From contig JAESUZ010002551.1 in assembly GCA_017311185.1 (NCBI GenBank), positions 1,302,001 through 1,366,000 of the forward strand: DNA of 64,000 bases, read 5' to 3'. This DNA is from Proteles cristata cristata (lineage: Eukaryota > Chordata > Mammalia > Carnivora > Hyaenidae). This document shows, in pieces, positions 10,735-22,904 of this stretch. Position numbers and translations under genes: made by a program. The notes beneath the pieces were generated by a model. The model searched no databases, was not told the DNA's origin, and was given only the letters and a program-made list of their open reading frames with translations. Positions within the stretch are counted from its first letter, which is position 1. Each line of letters opens with the position of its first letter.

Positions 10735-11085
10735 CATGTCAGTGACTTTTTGGTGGCTGCAGTGTATCTTTTCTTCCTATGGTGTGACCTCCTGCCAAGG
10801 AGGTATTTCATTTGGCATATTATGCTTGTTGGTTTAATAATCTTTTTGTGTATCATTTGGAGAAGCCGCTGCATATGTCAGAAAACGAAGACATTCAAGA
10901 CAATTTTCTTGTCTTCCAAGAAAGTGGAAGTTTGGAAAGTGTTCCAAACCCACTCCCATTATATCGGACCTCTGGCTCCACCTCTGAACCTGCCCTGACT
11001 GACCTTCCCTGTTATTGCCCCCTCTTAGGCAGGAAGCAGGAAAGATTCCATGTAGCCCCAATTTCTAACAGCAGTTAGGAGTCAC
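10735..11085 (+). pseudogene. Possible ERV env C-terminal remnant
   Basis: Hydrophobic stretches followed by basic residues (for example LIIFLCIIWRSR near 10830-10865) lie about 250 bp upstream of the 3' LTR, where the env transmembrane segment and cytoplasmic tail would be expected. No env surface motif is seen. Assignment is by position and hydrophobicity only. Confidence 0.35.
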
Positions 11086-11105
11086 ATGTTCAGACAGAGT
11101 GGGGG

Positions 11106-11643
11106 TGAATATGGTAGGGAAAAGATAGGATAAAATAGGCAGAGAGGGAAAGAATAGGACCTGAGGCCCCAGGGTGAGGAAAAACACATATTTTGTAACA
11201 ATGCTGGGAGTACCTGACCACAACAAACCCCCTCAGGCCTAAGGTTCCTGTTAAGAATGTAGCAGACACCACCTATCTCTACTCAGGTTCTTCTCAGGAA
11301 TTTGACAAAAGACCTGATTAAAAATAAGTAGATCATAAAATGCATGACCCGTATGGGAGGGTAATAGCTATAAACCACTCCTCATACAATGGAAATGAGT
11401 CAATTAGGAATGGACAGTCCAGCATCTAGAGTTATCAAGACAGTAGGGTAGGACCTGAGAAGGAGCGAGGGGGAAAGGAAGTCAGGGGTGGGGTGTGTGT
11501 GTGTGATCAGAACCTTATAAAACAAGGACCCCTGCCTGTCATTGCAGGCATTCACTTTAGAATGTTCCCTCTCTACAAAGAGGGCTGTCCTACTATTCTT
11601 ACTTTCTAATCTTATATTCTAATAAAGCTTTGCCTGCTGCTCA
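11106..11643 (+). mobile_element. 3' LTR of class I ERV
   Basis: Begins TG directly after a G-rich purine tract (11098-11105), which acts as the polypurine tract of such elements. It contains TATAAAA at 11516-11522, an AATAAA signal at 11621-11626 and a short U5 ending near CA at 11642-11643. Orientation agrees with the gag and protease remnants upstream. A matching 5' LTR was not found in the window. Confidence 0.75.
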
Positions 11644-11667
11644 CATAAACAAACAAACAAACGACAG

Positions 11668-12173
11668 GTAAAAACATTTTTCCAAAGAAGACATACAGAT
11701 AGCCAACAGACATCTGAAAAAGTACTCAACATCACTCATCATCAGGGAAATGCAAATGAAAACTACAACGAGCCTGACACTTGTCTGAGTGGCTAAAATG
11801 AACAACGCAAGAAGCAACTGGTGTTGGCAAGGATGTGGACAAAAGGAACTCTACTGTACTATTACTGTTGGTGGGAATGCAAACTGGTGCAACCACTGTG
11901 GAATACAGTATAGAGATTCCTCAAAGTTAAAAGTAGAACTATCTCATGATCCAGAAGTTGCACTGCTAGGTATTTAACCAAAACAAAACAAAAAAAAAGA
12001 AAAAAACTAAACTAAATGGATGCATGCACTGGGATGTTTATAGTAGTACTGTCTACAATACCCAAATTATGGAAATAGCCCACATGTCCATGGATGAATG
12101 ATGAAGTGGTATGTATGTGTGTATGTATGTATATACATATATATGTGTGTATATATATCTGCACATATATACA

Positions 12174-12214
<41 letters not shown>

Positions 12215-12548
12215 TTATATATGCATGCACTGGAATACTATTCAGCTATTAAAAATGAAATCTTGCTGTTTCCAAGGACATGGATGGAGCTAGAGAGTAT
12301 TATGCTAGGCAAAATAGGTCAGTCAGAGAAGGACGAATGCCATATGATTTCACTCATATGTGGAATTTAATAAACAAACCAAGCAAGCAAAGGGAAAAAC
12401 AGAGAGAGGCAAACCAAGAAACAGACTCTTTATACAGAACAAACTCATGGTTACCAAAGGGAAGATGGTGGAGGGATGGGTGAAACAGCTGATGGGGATT
12501 AAGGAATTTACTTGTGATGAGCACCTGGTGTTGTATGGCATTGTTGAA
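11668..12548 (+). mobile_element. L1 3' part (ORF2 end and 3' UTR), left of LTR
   Basis: Contains typical L1 ORF2 C-terminal coding text (for example GTTGGTGGGAATGCAAACTG near 11867 and TTCAGCTATTAAAAATGAAA near 12241), then the purine-rich 3' UTR and GATGAGCACCTGGTGTTGTA. Reading frames are broken. A compound microsatellite has expanded at 12106-12222. The element is cut near 12548 by an LTR and resumes at about 13234. Confidence 0.85.
12106..12222. repeat. Compound (TG)n/(TA)n microsatellite inside L1
   Basis: Blocks of GTAT, TATG, (TG)12 and (TA)n follow each other at the place where L1 has a short natural TA-rich run. The long open frames across it, with Tyr/Ile/Cys/Val repeats, are artefacts of the repeat. 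Confidence 0.9.
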
Positions 12549-13233
12549 TTGCCAGAGTCCTGCTCCAGCCAGTCCAGAGGTCCCTGAAGGATGGACAGTG
12601 TCAGCAAGAGAGTGATGAGAGAGCTCCGGATTCTTTCTGATCATCAGGCAGGCATCTCTGCACTCACTGAGTCTCAGCTTTATTTATGGGTAAGTGTATG
12701 GGGAACAGCACAGAAGTGGCATTCTAATGATAAATTCTTTCAGCAGTAACAATTTTCCAGAACACTGCTTCTAGAAGACTCATGCATAACCTTATCATTG
12801 TGTTTAGATAAGGGTACTCATGCTTATCATATGGGGAAGGAAGGTATCCTTAGCATTCAAATACAAACAAGATAATGTTTTTATCATAGCAAAGGTCAGT
12901 TCTTTATGAGCAGGGGTCAATAGACTGTTTATCACTTAAGGGGAAGAATGGAGAAAAACAGGATCCTCAGGAAACAGTGTCTGCTCCCATAACCACAAAA
13001 TAAGAAGTTTCTACAAGTTCCTTCACAAGGTGCAATCAGCATGCTAGGGCCAGAACAAGGGAAACAATCACTCTTGATCTCAATCAACAAAGCACTCCAG
13101 GGTACTGGGGTACGGTGCTCAAGCGGAAACGATAAGGAAAGGGGCAGCTATACGTCGCCACCTGACAGCTGGAGACCTTGCAAGCCTGCCTTAACCTCAC
13201 AAGGAGTATTCTCAACTAGTGAGTTCAGAATGC
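12549..13233 (-). mobile_element. Solo LTR, probably class II (betaretrovirus-like)
   Basis: About 685 bp of foreign sequence splits an L1 3' UTR. The plus-strand start TGCCAGAG gives a CA end on the minus strand, and an AATAAA signal lies at the complement of about 12680-12686. TGAAT is present at both junctions (5-6 bp duplication). The other terminus is not a clean TG, perhaps through mutation, so the right boundary is approximate. Class assignment is tentative. Confidence 0.6.
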
Positions 13234-13325
13234 CTGAACTGAATCATTATATTGTGCACCTGAAATGAATATTACAGTGTAAGTTTACTAACTGGAAGTC
13301 CAATAAAATCTTGAAAAATAAATAT
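13234..13325 (+). mobile_element. L1 3' end, right of LTR
   Basis: TGAATCATTATATTGTGCAC continues the L1 3' UTR interrupted at 12548 and leads into AATAAAATCTTG and an A-rich end. Confidence 0.8.
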
Positions 13326-13456
13326 AAAGTATCTTAGGTTCTTCATGTCAGAGTCTATTCTTTCTGATACCTGACTTCATTTTGTAAGTCTTAGGTTCTT
13401 TCCTGAGCTGTATGGTCCCTCTTCTTTTCTAATCTGTCTCATGGGTTGGATTTTTT

Positions 13457-13673
13457 TTTCTTTTTTTTTTTTAATGTTTTATTTATTTTTAGGAGAGAGA
13501 GACAGCGTGAGCAGGGGAGGGTCAGAGAGAGAGGGAGTCACAGACTGAAACAGGCTCCAGGCTCTGAGCTGGCAGTCAGCACAGAGCCCGACGCGGGCTC
13601 GAACCCACGAACTGCGAGATCATGACCTAAGCGAAAGTCGGACGCTTAACCGACTAAGCCACCCAGGCGCCCC
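13457..13673 (-). mobile_element. SINEC, young subfamily, antisense
   Basis: Complement of a near-consensus young copy with CpGs intact (ending CCACCCAGGCGCCCC). Flanked by a perfect duplication of about 18 bp, TCATGGGTTGGATTTTTT, at 13439-13456 and 13674-13691. Confidence 0.95.
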
Positions 13674-13691
13674 TCATGGGTTGGATTTTTT

Positions 13692-14390
13692 ATGCTACCG
13701 CAGTCAAGGTATTAACATTGGTAGTCAAGATACAGAACATTTCCTTTTCCCCAAAGGTGTCTTATGTTGTCTTGTATTGTCATGCGCACTTCCCTTCTAC
13801 CCTCCATCTCTTATTAGCGCCTGCCAATCATGAATCCATCCATTTCTGAGTTTTTTATATCAAGAAGTGATATAAATCAACCTTTTGAGAATGCCTTTTA
13901 TACCGGTTGGCATAATTCTCTAGAGACCTGTCTAGGTTGGTGCATATATCAATATTTGTTTCTGTTTACTGATTAATAATATTTCATGATACGGATATGC
14001 CACAGCTTGCTTAACCATTCAACCACTGAATGATGTTTGTACAGCTTCTAGTTTGGGGCTATCACAAATAAAGTGGCACAAACTTTCCTGCATGTGTTTT
14101 GTATCAACACAGGCTTTTATTTCTCTGGGATAAATACCCAGGAAGGCAATCATGAGTACCACTGCAGTCCCTCTCTGTCTCTGGAGGGAGTCTCAGCTCC
14201 CTGTAAGGTCTCCAGTGATATGTAGTTTCGCCATGTTGCTTCTTGGGCCCAATGTTCCTAGCTTGACTGACTTCTTTCCACTTTTCATTCTTTTCTATGT
14301 TTTATGTACAACATCCAGGATTTTCAGTTGTAATTAGTTGGGAGATTAAGGAAAATAACATCTACTGCATCTTCCCAGAAACAAAATGCC
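13692..14390 (-). mobile_element. Old L1 remnant
   Basis: On the minus strand, motifs such as the complement of CAAAAATAAAGTGGCACAAA-like text near 14070 and of GGGATAAATACCCAGGAAGG near 14128 are those of an ancient L1M-type element. The sequence is heavily mutated, with no open ORF2 frame. The portion left of the SINE (13326-13438) may belong to it. Confidence 0.55.
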
Positions 14391-15684
14391 TTGTATATTT
14401 AGTTTTAATTTTGTTGTAACTACACATTCCTTTAGTTTGAGGCCCATTTAGTCTTTTGACCAATTATGTGCCCTCATAATTCATATCTGTTTTCTAGTGC
14501 ATCCTGAGTCCACAAGTCCAGCTTTCACAAATCTCTGTTTCCTTCAGGAAAAATTAATCATCTGGGATTATTATGCCTTATTGATTTCATCCACATTCAT
14601 AGAGAAGTAAGTGGTGAGTTGGCTTAATAGTATCGATACTTAGTAATTTCTTTCACACATGATACAACATAGGCTACAGGACACTAGAAAAGTTCCTGTG
14701 CATCCTGGTAGGCAGCTTTGTATCATCAGTTCAGCCACTTAGCCTCTTGATTTATTTAGAGAAGTGGTAGAGACCTGAGGCTTTCATGGAAGAGGAATAT
14801 TATTTCTGCACATTTCCTTCTAGTTTTAAATCCATTTCTCAAAATACTATACGTCCATATCTGGTTTTGTATATTCATTCTGCACATATATAGAGCATAG
14901 ATATCTCCAGACTTTCCTATAATTTTTTTGTTTATTGAATCAATAATTTTCTCAACAGAAAGGTACCTCATATGTTGACATAAAACTTCCATTTTTTAAA
15001 GGAACTCTCATCATAGGAAATCAAGTATCATGTTGGCTTCTCTGCACTTATTTTTTTTCTAACACATAGAGAGAAATCTCTGACTGGGAAGTCATGAACT
15101 CTTACTTCATAGGGGGCTTTCCATTTTCCTGCGACTTGCCCTTATTCCCCACCTCTCACTGTACATGGCCATATTTGTGATGACCCCACCTTTGTGGTTT
15201 TATATCTGTGCTGCCACTGTCTTTAAACCTCCTGCCCCACGGCAATGAAATGGGCTCCATCTGCAATGACCATCTCTTCTCACTGTTCATCTCTTTCTCT
15301 AGCCTTCATACTTTCAGATCTGGGGATCCCAGTAGGATTTTATGGGATTTTTATTTCTTTTATATTTTGCACCATTTCCTCAAACCTATTCCCATGTTAT
15401 TTTCATCAGCCTGCTCCTAACTTCAGTCTTAGGTACAGAGGTCCAGGACCCCCATGCAAAAGTTATTTTAGCTAAATTTGTATTTGCTGAAGCTACTTCA
15501 CTAAATAATAAAGTTGCTGCATGTTTCTAGGTTTCTGAGGTTAGGGCTTTTAAAAACCGGTTTCATATCGATAATTGTATAAATCTCTTGGTTACCTATT
15601 TTACATATATAAAATGAAAAAATGTATTATAAGACATAAGGTCTTATTTTGCATACCTAGCTCTCATAAGGTACAAAATTGAGC
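14391..15684. other. Unique stretch, no gene seen
   Basis: Short overlapping open frames at about 15208-15530 are Ser/Leu/Phe-rich and lack conserved character. No repeat family is recognised with confidence. Confidence 0.4.
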
Positions 15685-15912
15685 ATTTATTTATTCATTT
15701 ATTTATTTATTTATTTACTTACTTACTTACTTACTTATTTAGAGAGAATGAGAGCAGGGGAGGGGGAGAGAGAGAGGGAGGGAATCCCAAGCAGGCTCCA
15801 CACTGTCAGCACAGAGCCTGACACAGGGCTGGAACTCATGAAACCCTGAGATCATGACCCCAGCTGAAACCAAGAGTTAGAAACTCAACTAAGTGAGCCA
15901 CCCAGTTGCCCC
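15685..15912 (-). mobile_element. SINEC, antisense older copy with tail microsatellite
   Basis: Ends GAGCCACCCAGTTGCCCC, the complement of the SINE head. The tail has become (TTTA)n(TTAC)n at 15686-15741 on this strand, a common fate of SINE A-tails. Confidence 0.9.
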
Positions 15913-18900
15913 AATGTTGGGCTTTAAAACTGAGTTTAGTGATTGTTTCCAGATGATTCTATGACAGACTGATGCTGTGCTGGAGATAATTTTACTATGA
16001 TGATAGCATAGATAGGTATCGCTTAGCATATCTATTTTAGATGATAGCGTAGATACAATCTCTTACTTTAAGAGAACATATGAACAAATGAAAATGAAGA
16101 CTAGGAAATCTGGCTGAAACTTTGATATGCCAAGTAGCCAGCAAAGTCTTCTTCAAAGCATAGTCTTCGGCCTATTCATAATCCCACAGAATTATACGTA
16201 GGCTAGCTACTGCAGGACCTTTTTAAATTCAGGGAACAGACTCCAGGAAGCCTACTGGGGAAAGAACACGTCCTCATGAGCATGCACACTATTTTCATTT
16301 TGGGTTCTCAAGTCTCAAAGGGAGCATCTGCTTATGGAAGTCTGTCGCATGTGTGTAAGGTCTGTCACAAACAATGCTGGGAAGTTAGAGGAAACTAGCA
16401 AAAGGGACAGCGATATGCAAAAGACATTCTGGGAGACAAAGTGCCGCTTTTATACTATATGATCTTACAATGTCTGGTAATTTTAGACTTTCCAAAGAAT
16501 TTCATACTCCCATATAGATATTTCAAATTTATTTCTAGGAGAGTCTCATGAGGAGATGGTTTAAATATTATTTATTCAGGCAGCCCCTTATTGGTGAACA
16601 AATGCACGTGACCTTTCCTAGCTACCAGTAGGAAGGCACTTAGGTTGGAGGCAAAATGGCCTTCCGTATTGGATTGAATCTGTACAGCATTCAGAGCATG
16701 ATCTTTCCTGCTCTGGGGCGGTGGAAATCAATCGCACAGCCTTTACCATTTAAATTTCACTGCCATCAAATTCACGTAAGGTTTTCCACTTGTGTGGATG
16801 TCTGTGTTTGTAGAAACTATTATAATCTCATTGGAAATGTGCCACGGACTGACACAGACTATACTAGGCATCTGCTTCAAGAGATTAAATACATACATTA
16901 TATCATATATATTTACGTCCCCAGTTGGCATGAAATGATAGCAAAATAAAGAACAATTTAAAAAGTTGCGAGTATCAGAGAAAGAAGTGAAAACATGTAA
17001 CAGATCGGCCTACTTAAAATGAAGAAACAAACAGGAAGCTTTAACCACCAGAATGAACTATGCAAGTAGAATTTAAAATTAACTCTGATTAAGAGGAGAC
17101 CAATCATCCTTTAAATTAAATTAGGATTTCAGCACTGGTGAAAAAAAGGCAGACACTCGTTTAGGTGTTTTTACACCTCAATTTTCAAGCAAGTTGAGAA
17201 GAATGCAGAAAATCTTCAAATCAATAGGATCAATTTCCCTGCCGCTTTCTCTCCGGTCACCGATGGAAGTGTAGATAACAAGATAAGCCGGATTTTATTA
17301 GTTTCTGCAGGCAATGTAAAAATAATAATATGAATATAGAAGGTTCTTTTCTGAAACCACTCACAGCTTTTTATGAAATCGTCCTCATGCCTTGAAAGTC
17401 AGATGAATTCTTATCTTTACGACAGGATAGGGCAGATACGTGGCAAATATAACCACTTTGTTTTGGTTTGGAACTTCTATGTCTTATCTGCCCACCCACC
17501 TGAAGGAAACTCTCCCAATGCTGAGCTCTCAAGGGAGTTATGATTTGTAAAATTCATATTAACTGCCCCTACTACGTGATATGACCTCTAATCCTGAAAT
17601 GGTAAAAAGATAAATTGGTAAAATGTAACTTACAAACATCAGAGTATGCATATACATTTTATCAGTTTTCTCATTAGCTTTCAGCAATTGTGATTCAGCT
17701 GTTTTAGTTTTGGTTTTGTTTGTTCCACGGCTCAGGGACTCTGTTTACCAAATGGAAATCTATGCGTCCTAAGGAGGTGTCCACTCACAAAAGTTGACAG
17801 AATGCAATACTTAGCCCTAGAGCAGCAAAAATGGTCTTGCTGATAAGCATTACAACAAAGTGTTCTAGGGGGGAAATAAAACAACAAAGTGTTACAGGAA
17901 AAAAAAGGTAAGAGTACATTTTTTTTATGCAATAAGTGTTTTGGTTTGTGTGGAAACTATAGTTTACTGATACCATTGTTTACTAAGGATATTTTTATTT
18001 TAATGTACCATTTCCCTTAGCCAAGAGAATGGCTACATCATAAATCAAGACAAGGTCAGTCTTGCCTGGCAGAAAATTAATCTTATCTTCCACAGAAGTC
18101 AATAGGAAGTAAGGGGATATAATTAATATAATGCTAGTTCCTCAGTTTTCTCTGCCTGACTCTAGATTAATTAAAGTCCCAGGGCACTGCAACTCTAACA
18201 GAGCTTTGTAATTTTGTGATCTCTGAACGGTACTATATAGGATGTGCTAGACTACACAAGTTGCTTAAAATTGCCCTCTCCTTAAAACAAGTCTTCAATT
18301 TGAGTCTACACAGATCCACAAGCATGATTCTATTGCCAGAACAAAGAGAAACATTAGGTTGAACTACATGAAATTGCTAGTATTCTACCATTTTGCATCT
18401 AAGGAAACTGCATATGTTTTGACCTCATATTGGCTTAAAAAATGCTTTTACAACATTTAAGAGACAGAGAATCAATGTACAGTATAATCTTCTCTCTACA
18501 AATACTCAGGATCATCAGCAATGATGAGAATTATGTAAATTATAAAATTTATAAAATTAAATACATACAAAAAGTAAAACTTTTTTCAGGGTTGGAGCTG
18601 CTAGGATCGTGAAAATGAAGCTCATTTTTTTATGAAACAGGATTTACTCTCACTACATGAAAGGTAGTGTTTTAAGTGAGCACTCTTAATTATTAACAGT
18701 TTTTGCGTATTGATTTATACTTTGTCTTGTTTCTAGAATCATTTCAAGGATTGGCCATGAGTTTTCTATGAGCCCATGTGACAAGGGAAACCTTGCATAT
18801 GATTCACATCACAGTGTCCTTGCAATAGATTCCCTCAGGAGATAGAGCATTTTGCTTACAAGATCTATTGGGGTAGTGAACAATTACTTACATAAAATAC

Positions 18901-19589
18901 TAAGTGCCTCATAACAAAGTGCATTGTAACACCATGAGGAACATGGGGAACATGGCACAGAGAAATGCAAAATTGTAAAAGGCAGATAAATACATTTTCG
19001 TAATTTTAGTTGGAGCCAGCCAGGGAGAGAGAACTGTACTCAAACTGGGTGCAGTAAATAAGTTTTCATGTTGACGTGGGAAACATACTAAATGCTTTCA
19101 TTTTTTACTATTTTATTTACCAAAGGATTCATACAATATAGGAAGTATTCTAAATGCCAGAATGCCTTCTTTTATGGAATGGACACTCAGCTGGTACTAT
19201 AGGACTGCCTGTAAGCTCTGTGTTTTAGAATAAGAAACAATATCCTCATACATAATGTAGTTATAAGAAAACAAAACAAAAAAAAAATCCAGCAACTTCT
19301 TTCCTGCTCTACTAGTTTCTTTAGTAGAAGACCGTATCATCTCTCACACATACTAGTGCAGGCATATCCCAATGCCTTTCTTTGGACTTCACAAAACTGC
19401 ACAAATAAAATTTAAAAATATAAGCCAAATATTTTCCCTGCTCTGCACAAAACATTGAATTTTTTTTATTTCCTATCTCACTGGCAGGTTAAAATTTTTA
19501 CCATGGATTACAATGGGTAACCCCTGCCTTGCCTTAGGCCTTATTTATTATCAGTCTCTCCTTGATGAAGTATCTTTTACTCCAGATGC
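15913..19589. other. 3.7-kb unique block
   Basis: The longest stretch of the window without an evident interspersed repeat. Only short open frames (under 100 codons) occur, with no splice-consistent coding pattern. AT content is moderate to high throughout. Any regulatory role cannot be read from sequence alone. Confidence 0.4.
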
Positions 19590-19850
19590 CTTATTGTTCT
19601 GTAAACATGACCCAACATACTCCTACCTCAGGATCTTTGCCCCTCTTCCTCCTCCTGCCTAGAATACTCTCTCTCCAGGTAAACCCAAGACTCAGTCCCT
19701 CACTTCCTGCTGAACTTGACTCAGAAATACTTTTATTAGAGAAGACTTTCCTGATTTTTTATATAAAATAGTATGACAGTTACATACTACCTCACCCACA
19801 TTTCTAAATTTTTTTCTATACTTAACACAAACTAACATGAACACCACTTG
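19590..19850 (+). repeat. L2 fragment
   Basis: CTCCTACCTCAGGATCTTTG, followed by CTAGAATACTCTC and then CAGTCCCTCACTTCCTGCTG, keeps the order of the ancient L2 3' region, including the 'TTCCTGATT' block and the following TATATAAAATAG. It is strongly diverged. Confidence 0.65.
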
Positions 19851-20430
19851 TATTTTTCAGCTTGGATTGACACAAAGAAGACAATTAAATTCAATATTAA
19901 TATATGCAGCACATATTATGAATTCACTCTGATGTTGATGTTTAGTTTCTCTCTAGGGGTCTGGTGAGATTCTTTATTCGGTGTTAAAAAGAAACCATCA
20001 CTTTGTCTCTTCCTTCTGGCTGCTTCTTTATCCAAGTTCACCCAACGGCCCTCTCTTCCATGGGACCATCCTGTTACTTACATTGTAAATTGTTATATTT
20101 TCTTTGTTTCTGATCACCTATCACTATTTGCAGAATATTCTTAATTTTGCATCTGTATCTGTGTGAAGCTCCCTTTGAGTACCATATGTATCAATTTATT
20201 TCTGTTGCAGTATGCTTTTCTAATAAATTATGCAAAATTCTGCTGATTTCTATTCAATGAGGAACATCTGTTATGTATCAGACACTGTCCAAATATTGTA
20301 GATACCTAGAATAATTCACACAGACACTTAAGTAAATCAAAACTAAGCTCCACCCCCTAAAAGAAAAAGTATAAAGAATTGGTGGACATATTTTAAAACC
20401 ACTACACAAACAGTTAAAGGAATGAATGAG

Positions 20431-20469
20431 AGGGGCACCTGGGTGGCTCAGTTCGCTGAGCATCTTTTT
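20431..20469 (+). mobile_element. SINEC head, split copy
   Basis: GGGGCACCTGGGTGGCTCAG is a SINE head, cut after GAGCATC by an antisense SINE. Its body resumes at about 20624. Confidence 0.85.
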
Positions 20470-20622
20470 AAATGCTGGGTTTATTTATTTGGGGGGGAAG
20501 AGAATCCCAAGCAGGCTCAGCACAGAGCCGCATGCAGGGCTTAATCTCAGGAAACTGAGATCATCACCTGAGCTGAAATCAAGAGCCAGAGGCTTAACCA
20601 AGTGGGCTACCCAGGAGGTCCA
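20470..20622 (-). mobile_element. SINEC inserted into another SINEC
   Basis: Complement of a shortened SINE (GAGAATCCCAAGCAGGCTCA through to GGGCTACCCAGGAGGTCC). It separates the head and body of a sense SINE. The CT-rich part is short. Confidence 0.85.
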
Positions 20623-20797
20623 AGAAATTGACTCTTGATTTTAACTCCGGTCATGATCCCAGGGTCGTGGGATTGAGCCCTGCATTGGGCTCTGTGCTGG
20701 GCATAGAGCCTGATTGGGATTTTCTCTCTCTCTCTCTCTCTCTCTCTCCCCCTCTCCTCTCACTCATGTGCTCTCTTTCTCTAAAATAAAAAAAATT
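20623..20797 (+). mobile_element. SINEC body, split copy
   Basis: GACTCTTGATTTTAACTCCG is the continuation of the head at 20431. It is followed by the CT-rich region, with (TC)n at about 20722-20748, and an A-rich tail into which the next SINE inserted. Confidence 0.85.
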
Positions 20798-20798
20798 A

Positions 20799-21030
20799 GG
20801 GGCGCCTGGGTGGCTTAGTCGGTTAAGCGTCCGACTTTCGCTTAGGTCATGATCTCGCGGTTCGTGGGTTCGAGCCCCGCGTCGGGCTCTGTGCTGACTG
20901 CCAGCTCAGAGCCTGGAGCCTATTTCAGCCTGTGACTCCCTCTCTCTCTGACCTTCCCCTGCTCACGCTGTCTCTCTCTCTCTCTCCTAAAAATAAACAT
21001 TAAAAAAATTTAAAAAATTAAAAAAAAAAA
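20799..21030 (+). mobile_element. SINEC, young subfamily
   Basis: Near-consensus copy inserted in the A-tail of the older SINE. The tail is followed by an extended A-rich (AAAAT)n stretch up to about 21066. Confidence 0.93.
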
Positions 21031-21069
21031 AAATAAAATAAAATAAAGTAAATTAAAAAAAATAAAGAC

Positions 21070-21190
21070 ATGGATGAGCTCAACATCAAGTATGGGAACT
21101 CCTCTGTGACCATAAATAAACTGAAAACTGAAAGCAGAGAGGTGGAGGAGCTGCTCTGAAGCATTTATCTGTTAAAAAAAAAAAAAAAGC
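21070..21190 (+). pseudogene. Possible retrocopy fragment with poly(A)
   Basis: A 30-codon open stretch from ATG 21070, reading MDELNIKYGNSSVTINKL and then a charged, coiled-coil-like end to a TGA, is followed about 15 nt later by a run of about 15 A. The composition looks like real protein sequence, but I cannot name the parent gene and the 3' UTR would be very short. It could also be chance. Confidence 0.35.
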
Positions 21191-21684
21191 AAAACAAAAT
21201 AAAACAAACAAACAAAAACCCCTGAAGAATTATTATGAAGTATACCTATAAACTCATTTCCCAGCATCTTTTCTAATAACCTTAGTCATCACTATCCTGA
21301 CCAATAAAATATGAATGAAAGCATTTAGTATGTTTCCCATGTCAACATGAATACTTATCCATTACGTCCTCTTGCCTTTTTCCTCTCTTCTGTGTGACTG
21401 ATAGCAGAAAGTTCCAAAATATCAATCATATGACCAAAAAAATTTAGATTCCAAAGTCACCATTTGGAGAATTTCCCAGGAATCTAATGAGCACTGGACT
21501 TTATTTTAGTGAAAAGAAAAAAAAAACCTTTTATGATGTCCAGTCCCTAACATTTCAGAGTCCATCAGTTATAATAGACTATCTGGTTCACTCCAAAGAA
21601 CCTGGAAACTTGTACTTTGAACTGGTGTTTATTTGCACTTTGAAGTACTGTTTTGTTCTTATGTAACAAAAACGTATGTAGCAG
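21191..21684. other. Unique stretch
   Basis: A-rich start, then sequence with no recognised repeat or gene. Confidence 0.4.
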
Positions 21685-21897
21685 TGGTCCATAAACATGT
21701 GCAAAGGGCCAGCTTATAAATACCTCAGGCTTTGCAACTCTGTGGCCTCTGCTGTAATTACTCAACAGCCTCTATTCAGCATGGACAATACATAAATGAA
21801 TAAACACGGCTGTCTTCCAATACCACCTTATTTATAGAAACAGGCCAAAGGCCAGATGTGGCTGTCAAGCAGTAATTTGCTGAACCATGGCTTATAG
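21685..21897 (+). repeat. hAT-type (Charlie-like) DNA transposon relic
   Basis: AAAGGGCCAGCTTATAAATA, the 'CTCAGGCTTTGCAAC' block, 'CCAATACCACCTTATTTATA' and 'AACAGGCCAAAGGCCAGATG' appear in the order of a common ancient nonautonomous hAT repeat of mammals. The exact family is uncertain. Confidence 0.6.
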
Positions 21898-22904
21898 TAG
21901 GACAAAGAAATTGATCATGAAGGATGGAATGTTGTAATGTATGTAATGCAGTAGGCAAACAATGACCAAAACTCTGCTACTGTGATATGGGAGGCCATCT
22001 ATGTGACTGGTAAGTTAAGAAATCCAATAAAAGTTATTTTTCCTAGCACTAGCATGCACTTGCTAATACCGGCTGAATGGAACAAAATATAGAAAGAAAA
22101 GAGCTAAATAAGAAAAGAACGGATCATTTAGTAAGTAAAAGTGAAAATCAGACATTTCAAGACCTGGAAAAGGTGAGTATTTTCAGACCCCAACAGAAGA
22201 GATTACATTTTAAATGGCTGTAAGCAACAGAAAGCTATGTTTCTCACTTTTATAAAATCAGTCACGGATTGTAAAAACAGATTAAGAGAGTGGGCATCTC
22301 TAGGACACCCCTGGGTTGAGGAAGGAACAGCTGGACCTAAAAGCAAAACTGAACTGGCTAGAAGCACATGTACTGGCGCTTAGTAACAATTTTAAAGACG
22401 TGTATTGGCCAAGGTAATTATGAACTTAGAGCAAAAAGCTTTGGGGTAACGACAGACAATGCAAACCATGTAGTAAAACCTCTCCCCAAATATTCTCCCA
22501 GAGACAGAACGAACAAGTGCACCGGGAACCTATAAAAGGCCATGCAGAATCAAACCCTCAGCACTGCTTTAAGACAGAGATTGCGAAGTTACTGTGAATA
22601 AAGAGCAAAAGCCCAGGACCCTCCATATGCTCCCACCCATGTCCATGTGTCGCGGAGCTTTGCGGCAAACACAAGCAGGAAGAAAAGTGCAAGAAATGGA
22701 GAGAAGAGACTCTGGCTAAGGAGCCTGAGGCTGAGTTAAAGCAATAACCAGAAAGACCAAATCTACACTGAAGTTGCAGATACTTGAGGCAGGGGAAGTG
22801 AAAAAAATCACACAGCCAACTACAGGGAAGGGATTTCAAAGTACACGGTCTTCAAGAGACAAATACCATAAAAAGGGACACGGGCCGAGGATTTAAAGAG
22901 ATAA
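21898..22904. other. Unique stretch
   Basis: No family recognised. The 93-codon antisense frame at 22558-22839 is Cys/Ser/His-rich and has no identifiable domain. Confidence 0.4.

Noticed and set aside
12012..12370. Several 60-90-codon frames with Tyr, Ile, Cys and Val repeats
   Set aside because: They are translations of the (TG)n/(TA)n microsatellite inside L1.
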